Positions 59,593 through 64,000 of a stretch of 64,000 bases of DNA are shown one piece after another. Within the stretch, counting starts at the first letter, position 1. Each line of letters begins with the position of its first letter. The notes beneath the pieces are model-generated. The model was not told where the DNA came from. It searched no databases and worked only from the letters and a program-made list of their open reading frames with translations. The position numbers and the translations under genes were made by a program. The stretch comes from Streptococcus infantis (GTDB lineage Bacteria; Bacillota; Bacilli; Lactobacillales; Streptococcaceae). The stretch covers positions 930,001-994,000 of the forward strand of contig NZ_JAHDAP010000001.1 of the NCBI RefSeq assembly GCF_018499575.1, written 5' to 3'.

Positions 59593-59639
59593 ATTATAGT
59601 CCCTTTTCAGCCAAGTGTCAATACAATTTTCAGAATTTT
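59593..59639 (-). promoter_or_regulatory. aliA promoter with CodY-like box
   Basis: TTGACA (59616-59621), 17-nt spacer, TATAAT (59593-59598). Three nucleotides upstream of the -35, 59625-59639 reads AAAATTCTGAAAATT on the minus strand, 13 of 15 matches to the CodY consensus AATTTTCWGAAAATT. Confidence 0.75.
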
Positions 59640-59732
59640 TCAAATTAATTTGAAAATTTTTTCTTCCTCTATTTCTAATATGAAAATCTTTTTAGGAAAA
59701 TTTCTATTATAGCCGTTTATCAACTATATCTT

Positions 59733-59743
59733 TATGATATAAT
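59733..59743 (+). promoter_or_regulatory. Extended -10 promoter of luxS
   Basis: TATGA followed by TATAAT (59738-59743), 27 nt before the start codon. The rest of the 205-bp aliA-luxS gap is AT rich with no gene. Confidence 0.7.
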
Positions 59744-59770
59744 GAAATAAGAAAGTTGAAAGGAAATGCC

Positions 59771-60253
59771 ATGTCAAAAGAAGTTATTGTTGAAAGTTTT
59801 GAACTAGATCATACGATTGTAAAAGCTCCTTATGTCCGCTTGATTGGAGAAGAGACTGGACCGAAAGGAGATATCATTTCTAACTTTGATATCCGCTTGG
59901 TTCAACCAAATGAGGACTCTATCCCTACTGCTGGACTTCATACTATTGAGCACCTCTTGGCTAAGCTAATCCGTACTCGCATCGACGGTATGATCGATTG
60001 TTCACCATTTGGTTGCCGAACAGGGTTCCATATGATTATGTGGGGACGTCATTCTAGCGCTGAAATCGCAGCTGTCATCAAGGATTCTCTAAAGGAAATC
60101 GCTGAAACAACAACTTGGGAAGATGTCCCAGGAACAACTATTGAATCTTGCGGAAACTACAAGGATCACAGCCTCTTTTCAGCTAAGGAATGGGCAAAAT
60201 TGATTTTGGAACAAGGAATCTCAGACGATGCCTTTGAACGTCATGTCATCTAA
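59771..60253 (+). CDS. luxS: S-ribosylhomocysteine lyase LuxS
   Basis: Splits S-ribosylhomocysteine into homocysteine and the precursor of autoinducer 2, completing the activated methyl cycle. The 160-residue protein has zinc ligands His57 and His61 (HTIEH) and Cys127 (ESCGNY), with catalytic Cys82 in FGCRTGFH. The ATG at 59771 follows AAAGGAAA; an ATG 15 nt upstream is rejected. It is followed by a bidirectional terminator shared with clpL. Confidence 0.96.
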   Translation: MSKEVIVESFELDHTIVKAPYVRLIGEETGPKGDIISNFDIRLVQPNEDSIPTAGLHTIEHLLAKLIRTRIDGMIDCSPFGCRTGFHMIMWGRHSSAEIAAVIKDSLKEIAETTTWEDVPGTTIESCGNYKDHSLFSAKEWAKLILEQGISDDAFERHVI

Positions 60254-60258
60254 TAATA

Positions 60259-60294
60259 AAAAAGAAACCAGCTTTTGAACTGGTTCCTTTTTTT
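60259..60294. terminator. Bidirectional terminator between luxS and clpL
   Basis: GAAACCAGCTTTTGAACTGGTTCC between A and T tracts, usable from both strands. Confidence 0.88.
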
Positions 60295-60310
60295 ATTTTC
60301 AAAACTTGAT

Positions 60311-62413
60311 TTAGGCTTTTTCACGAATGACCAAAACACCATCTTCCATGTCAGCTTCTAGGTGTTTAGCATCAAGATTATCCAAGTGGAAATCTGTCAC
60401 TTTATCTCGGATTTGTTGTTCAACCACACGACGGAGTGGACGAACACCCATAACTTCATCATATCCTTCTTCAGTCATGTATTCTTTAGCAGCTTCGCTA
60501 ACTGCCAAGTCGATTTCTTTCTTAGAAAGGGTTTTATTGACATCAATTAACATCAAATCAACAATCTTAGAAAGATCTTCCTTGCTCAAGTGTGAGAATT
60601 CGATCACAGCATTGAAACGGTTCAAGAATTCTGGACGGAAGTAAGGTTTCAATCGATCCATGAGTTCTGGTTTGTCCGCATCTTCTGTCAAATTCGCTTC
60701 GTAACCAAATCCAGCGTTTGAAGTAGCGATAATCACTGTATTCTTGAAGTTAACCGTGTTTCCTTGACCGTCTGTCAAACGACCATCATCCAAAACTTGA
60801 AGGAGAAGTGTAATCACTTGAGGATCTGCCTTTTCAATTTCGTCAAGAAGGATGATTGAGTAAGGATTGCGACGTACACGTTCTGTCAAGGTATTGTTGT
60901 TGTCATCGTAACCAACGTAGCCGGCAGTGGTACCAATCAATTTAGATACAGCTGTACGATCGCTGTATTCTGACATGTCCAAACGGATGATGGCATCTTT
61001 GGTACCGAACATATCAAGGGCCAATTGTTTAGCCAACTCAGTCTTACCGACACCGGTAGGTCCTACAAAGAGGAAGCTACCGATTGGACGGTTGCCTTCG
61101 TCAAAGCCTGCACGGTTCCGACGAATAGCACGTGCTACGGCTTCAACGGCCTTATCTTGACCGATAACCTTGGTTTGCAAACGGTGACCCATATCTTTCA
61201 AACGTTCGATATCAGTTGCACCCATTTGAGAAACTGGAATCCCCGTCATCCGTTCTACTGATTCAGCCACATCGTTGATTGTTGCTGTTACTTTATGGTC
61301 TTCCGTATGGTTGGCAATTTTCTTTTCAAGTTCTTCAATACGAACCTTAGCATTAAGGGCTGCTTCATAGTCTTCTTTAGCGGCAGCTTCTTCTTGTTTG
61401 GTTTTTTCCGCTTGAATTTCGTGCTCAACTGCATGAACATCTGTCACGGGATGTTGTGCTGCCAAGTGAGCAGCTGTCACATCCACAAGGTCAATAGCCT
61501 TATCCGGCAAGCTACGTTGTGGAATGTATTGAACAGAGTAATCAACAGCTGCTTTCAATACTTCATCTGGCAAGATGACGTTGTGGTGTTGTTGATAAAG
61601 ATCACGAATACCTTGAAGAATCTTGAAAGTATCTTCTGCAGATGGTGCATTAACTTTCACTTCGTTGAAACGACGAGCAAGGGCTGCGTTTTTCAAGATG
61701 GTATTACGATATTCATCTTGAGTTGTTGCCCCAATCACTGTCAATTCACCACGAGAAAGAGCTGGTTTCAAGATATCAGCAAGACCTTTAGACCCTTGAC
61801 CATCCCCTGTGCTACCTGCACCAAGGATTTGGTGGATTTCATCGAAGAAGAGGATAATATTTCCAGCTTCTTTAACCTCGTTTACCAAGTTTTGAATGTT
61901 TTCTTCAAAGCTACCACGGTATTGAGTACCAGCTTCAAGTCCAGAAATATCAATTGAAATGATTTCTTTGTTCTTGATTGCTGCTGGAACGTCTCCATTC
62001 ACAATAGCTTGGGCCAAACCTTCTACTACTGCCGTTTTACCAACACCAGCATCACCTACTAGAACTGGGTTATTCTTTGTACGACGAGAAAGGATTTCAG
62101 ATGTTTCTTGAATTTCCTTGTTACGTCCAATAACCGGATCCAGCTTCCCTTCACGTGCTTCTGCTGTTAAGTTACGTCCAAGTTTTGCAAGAATCCCATC
62201 TTGTTTCATACCTTTACCTTGAACGTACTGAGCTTGTTCACTTCCTTCGCTTGGAAGTTGACCGGTTTGACGGTAAATAGCGAATTCTTCAGGTGTTACT
62301 TCACGACCGTTAATCAAGTAACGACGGTTTTCTGAACTATATCCACGCATACCACCCATTAATTGGTTAAATAAATCATCCATGTTGTTAAAGTTATTAA
62401 AGTTGTTATTCAT
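60311..62413 (-). CDS. clpL: Clp ATPase / chaperone ClpL
   Basis: A heat-inducible Hsp100 that refolds or disaggregates proteins; it lacks the ClpP-binding loop of proteolytic partners. The 700-residue protein has a short Asn/Met-rich N-terminus ([20 protein letters not shown]) in place of the usual N domain, AAA-1 with Walker A GDAGVGKT (120-127) and DEIHQ, a short coiled middle domain (about 330-370), and AAA-2 with GPTGVGKT (451-458) and SNAGFG. Preceded by a 290-nt leader with a CtsR-type promoter region and a small ORF. Confidence 0.95.
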   Translation of the reverse strand: MNNNFNNFNNMDDLFNQLMGGMRGYSSENRRYLINGREVTPEEFAIYRQTGQLPSEGSEQAQYVQGKGMKQDGILAKLGRNLTAEAREGKLDPVIGRNKEIQETSEILSRRTKNNPVLVGDAGVGKTAVVEGLAQAIVNGDVPAAIKNKEIISIDISGLEAGTQYRGSFEENIQNLVNEVKEAGNIILFFDEIHQILGAGSTGDGQGSKGLADILKPALSRGELTVIGATTQDEYRNTILKNAALARRFNEVKVNAPSAEDTFKILQGIRDLYQQHHNVILPDEVLKAAVDYSVQYIPQRSLPDKAIDLVDVTAAHLAAQHPVTDVHAVEHEIQAEKTKQEEAAAKEDYEAALNAKVRIEELEKKIANHTEDHKVTATINDVAESVERMTGIPVSQMGATDIERLKDMGHRLQTKVIGQDKAVEAVARAIRRNRAGFDEGNRPIGSFLFVGPTGVGKTELAKQLALDMFGTKDAIIRLDMSEYSDRTAVSKLIGTTAGYVGYDDNNNTLTERVRRNPYSIILLDEIEKADPQVITLLLQVLDDGRLTDGQGNTVNFKNTVIIATSNAGFGYEANLTEDADKPELMDRLKPYFRPEFLNRFNAVIEFSHLSKEDLSKIVDLMLIDVNKTLSKKEIDLAVSEAAKEYMTEEGYDEVMGVRPLRRVVEQQIRDKVTDFHLDNLDAKHLEADMEDGVLVIREKA

Positions 62414-62455
62414 ATTTCATACCTCGTTTGTTTCAAATTTATTTAGTCAAAACAT

Positions 62456-62472
62456 TTTGACTTTCTCTGACC
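62456..62472 (-). promoter_or_regulatory. Degenerate CtsR-like box just upstream of clpL
   Basis: On the minus strand GGTCAGA, GAA, AGTCAAA follows the CtsR pattern RGTCAAA-N3-RGTCAAA with one mismatch. It lies between the small ORF and clpL, inside the transcribed leader. Confidence 0.45.
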
Positions 62473-62492
62473 TTTGTTTTAAAAAATTTAGA

Positions 62493-62585
62493 CTAGCTAT
62501 TTGCTACTCTACGTATAATTTCAGGTTTTTCTTTATCCAATACAAGTTTTGTAATTGGACTTCTAAAAATACTAATGTTAACCAT
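62493..62585 (-). CDS. Small ORF of 30 codons in the clpL leader
   Basis: ATG (62585) to TAG (62493) encodes 30 residues starting MVNISIFRSP and ending EIIRRVANS, a basic peptide without a signal or membrane segment. GAGGT lies exactly 7 nt upstream of the ATG, as good a ribosome site as that of clpL itself. The promoter at 62692-62720 would transcribe it first, about 100 nt into the mRNA. I recognise no family. It could be a real small heat-shock protein, a leader peptide controlling clpL, or chance. Confidence 0.5.
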   Translation of the reverse strand: MVNISIFRSPITKLVLDKEKPEIIRRVANS

Positions 62586-62691
62586 AGGTTGTACCTCTTT
62601 TCTAGGTTTTACCCATACTTTGATCTTAAGATAAATTACAAAATCACCTTAAAATCAAGGTTTTCTAAGGATTTTCTTATCCTATGTTCTT

Positions 62692-62741
62692 AGTATACTA
62701 CTTTGGTCAGTATTAGTCAATAGATTTGACCAATTTTGACC
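62692..62741 (-). promoter_or_regulatory. clpL promoter with CtsR operator
   Basis: TTGACT (62715-62720), 17-nt spacer, TATACT (62692-62697). Directly upstream, 62725-62741 reads GGTCAAA, ATT, GGTCAAA on the minus strand, an exact CtsR heptad repeat. A weaker match in the other orientation (GGTCAGT, ATT, AGTCAAT on the + strand, 62705-62721) overlaps the -35. CtsR repression with heat induction follows from established knowledge of this repressor. Confidence 0.88.
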
Positions 62742-62768
62742 AATTTTTTTTAAATATTTTTTTATATC

Positions 62769-62796
62769 AAAAAACCAGTCACTTTGACTGGTTTTT
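62769..62796 (-). terminator. Terminator of pflB
   Basis: AAACCAGTCA/TGACTGGTTT stem followed by TTT on the minus strand, 20 nt past the pflB stop. Confidence 0.85.
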
Positions 62797-62815
62797 GATT
62801 TATTATTTATGAATC

Positions 62816-64000
62816 TTAGCTCAATGCATCATCCATTGAAAGAACTTCGTGGAAGACACGTTGTGTCAATTCAGTTTTTTGTTCTGGAGTGAGGTACTTA
62901 GTATTTACACAGTATCCTGAAATACGTACGATTACGTCTTCACCTGACATGATCTTTTCGTAAACATCGTTCAAGTCCATAACGTTCAAGTTAACGTGTT
63001 GTCCACCGTTTTCGAAGTAACCATCAAGGATTGTTACCAAGTTATCAACTTGTTCGTCACGAGTTTTACCAAGAGCACGTGGTGATACTTGAGTTGTCAA
63101 TGAGATACCATCAGCTGCGTAACCAAAGTCAAGGCTAGCAAGTGAGTTCAAGTTTTGCAACCATCCACCTTTAGCTTTGTTAGATGGGTTCGCACCTGGT
63201 GAGAAGAATTCAAGTTTAGACAAGTTCACAGAACCATCTTCGTTGAGGTATACACCTTTGTGGACTGGTGAGTTACCAGTTTGTTTAGAGTAAGCAACGT
63301 TAGATGTGATTGTCAAAAGTGATACAGTAGCTTCTGCGTCTTTGTAAAGTTTGTGGCTACGTAGACGAGTTGTGTAAGCTTCGATCAACCATTCTGCCAA
63401 TTCGTTTGAACGTGGGTCATCTTCACCCCAACGTGGGTATTCACCGATTGTTTCGTAATCGTAGATGTAGCCATTTTCGTCACGGATTGGTTTAACTGTA
63501 GCGTATTTGATAGCTGACAATGTATCAACAGTGTTAGCGAATCCACAGATACCGAATCCCATGTTAGCACGTTGTTTAGTTGGCAAGAAGGCCATTTGAA
63601 CAGCTTCATAGTTGTACTTGTCAGTCATATAGTGGATGATGTTCAAAGCATCTACGTAAGTGTCAGTCAACCAGTCAAGAGATTTTTCAAAGTTAGCTTT
63701 AACTGATTCGAATTCAAGAACTTCGTCGCGGATTGGTTCGATGTCAAATACTTTGTAGTCTTTATGAACATCGTCGTAACCACCGTTCAAACCAGTAAGA
63801 AGAGCTTTAAGAACGTTAACGCGAGCACCGAAGTACTGGATGTTGTGACGTTGTTCTTCGTTTTCTGGGTCAAGTGGAGATACACAACATGAGATACAGC
63901 TCATTTCACCGTATCCGTCTTTAGCCATTGTTGTAACACCTTCATATTGGATTGAAGAGTGTTTGTGGCTCATGTGCATACAGTAGCGACGGAAGTTGTA
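62816..64000 (-). CDS. pflB: Pyruvate formate-lyase, C-terminal half
   Basis: Cleaves pyruvate with CoA to acetyl-CoA and formate in anaerobic mixed-acid fermentation. The frame is open through base 64000, where it reads YNFRRYC, so the N-terminal half lies outside the window; the ATG at 63979 is internal. The two active cysteines are in [11 protein letters not shown], and the C-terminal glycyl-radical loop [12 protein letters not shown] is intact. Strongly biased codons suit a very abundant enzyme. It supplies acetyl-CoA that feeds ackA-linked ATP formation. Confidence 0.96.
   Translation of the reverse strand, partial: YNFRRYCMHMSHKHSSIQYEGVTTMAKDGYGEMSCISCCVSPLDPENEEQRHNIQYFGARVNVLKALLTGLNGGYDDVHKDYKVFDIEPIRDEVLEFESVKANFEKSLDWLTDTYVDALNIIHYMTDKYNYEAVQMAFLPTKQRANMGFGICGFANTVDTLSAIKYATVKPIRDENGYIYDYETIGEYPRWGEDDPRSNELAEWLIEAYTTRLRSHKLYKDAEATVSLLTITSNVAYSKQTGNSPVHKGVYLNEDGSVNLSKLEFFSPGANPSNKAKGGWLQNLNSLASLDFGYAADGISLTTQVSPRALGKTRDEQVDNLVTILDGYFENGGQHVNLNVMDLNDVYEKIMSGEDVIVRISGYCVNTKYLTPEQKTELTQRVFHEVLSMDDALS

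Noticed and set aside
61295..61957. A 220-codon + strand frame opposite clpL
   Set aside because: Antisense shadow of a highly biased gene; Phe- and Cys-rich translation without recognisable domain or start signal.
63979..63981. ATG at 63979 as the start of a short pyruvate formate-lyase
   Set aside because: The reading frame continues upstream to the window edge with family-typical residues, so the gene is cut by the window rather than truncated.

Overview
The window is about 64 kb of low-GC Firmicute chromosome that reads as a mitis-group Streptococcus (S. mitis, S. oralis, S. infantis or a close relative of S. pneumoniae). The basis is recognisable proteins and gene order: mevalonate operon followed by liaFSR; recU-pbp1a, ypsA, gpsB, rnpB, rlmL, mapZ, gnd and ritR in series; mutS2-cvpA-zapA opposite rnhC-lepB-recD2. 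A choline-binding protein, a TacL-type teichoic acid ligase and a BOX repeat point to the mitis group. The species cannot be fixed from sequence reading alone. Nearly all of the window is core genome: I see no prophage, insertion sequence, CRISPR array, tRNA or rRNA. The two edge genes (an Ntdp/DUF402 protein at 1 and pflB at 64000) are cut by the window.

Layout. 1-9.3 kb: queH, an MFS exporter, asnS, a PLP aminotransferase with a TseB-like partner, a flavin reductase, a TacL-like ligase and birA; a 174-bp structured repeat occurs twice here in opposite orientation. 9.3-20.5 kb: ackA and its methyltransferase neighbour, pyrG with a CTP-sensing type leader, rpoE, a BOX element, a two-gene ABC exporter, and pheS/pheT behind a phenylalanine T-box. 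20.5-29.8 kb: wall carboxypeptidase, HIT protein, aminopeptidase, two lipoproteins, brnQ, a four-gene nitroreductase-pepV-glycosylase-rhodanese run and a phosphodiesterase-like protein. 30.0-32.1 kb: a small self-regulated XRE/membrane-protein module and a TDT transporter. 32.3-41 kb: DNA repair and envelope genes and trigger factor. 41-49 kb: liaRSF, the mevalonate pathway, a choline-binding protein and ritR. 49-57.5 kb: gnd and a division/cell-wall block (mapZ, gpsB, rnpB, recU, pbp1a). 57.6-64 kb: aliA, luxS, clpL and pflB.

How the genes work together. Envelope growth is the dominant theme: mevalonate genes supply isoprenoid precursors for undecaprenyl phosphate, PBP1a/GpsB/MapZ build and place the wall, TacL and the choline-binding protein concern teichoic acids, DacB trims peptides, and LiaFSR senses envelope stress. 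Control elements visible in the DNA include a pyrG attenuator starting with GGGC, a Phe T-box, CodY-like boxes at aliA and brnQ, CtsR boxes at clpL and three unassigned palindromic operators.

The most interesting points are: an apparently undescribed 30-codon ORF with its own Shine-Dalgarno in the CtsR-controlled clpL leader; two genes whose promoters predict leaderless mRNAs (rnhC and the TseB-like gene); and junctions that, compared with remembered pneumococcal order, lack the capsule locus (luxS next to aliA) and the raffinose locus (tacL next to birA). I did not find a convincing wholly new multigene system; the XRE-DUF3278-membrane protein module is the nearest candidate.
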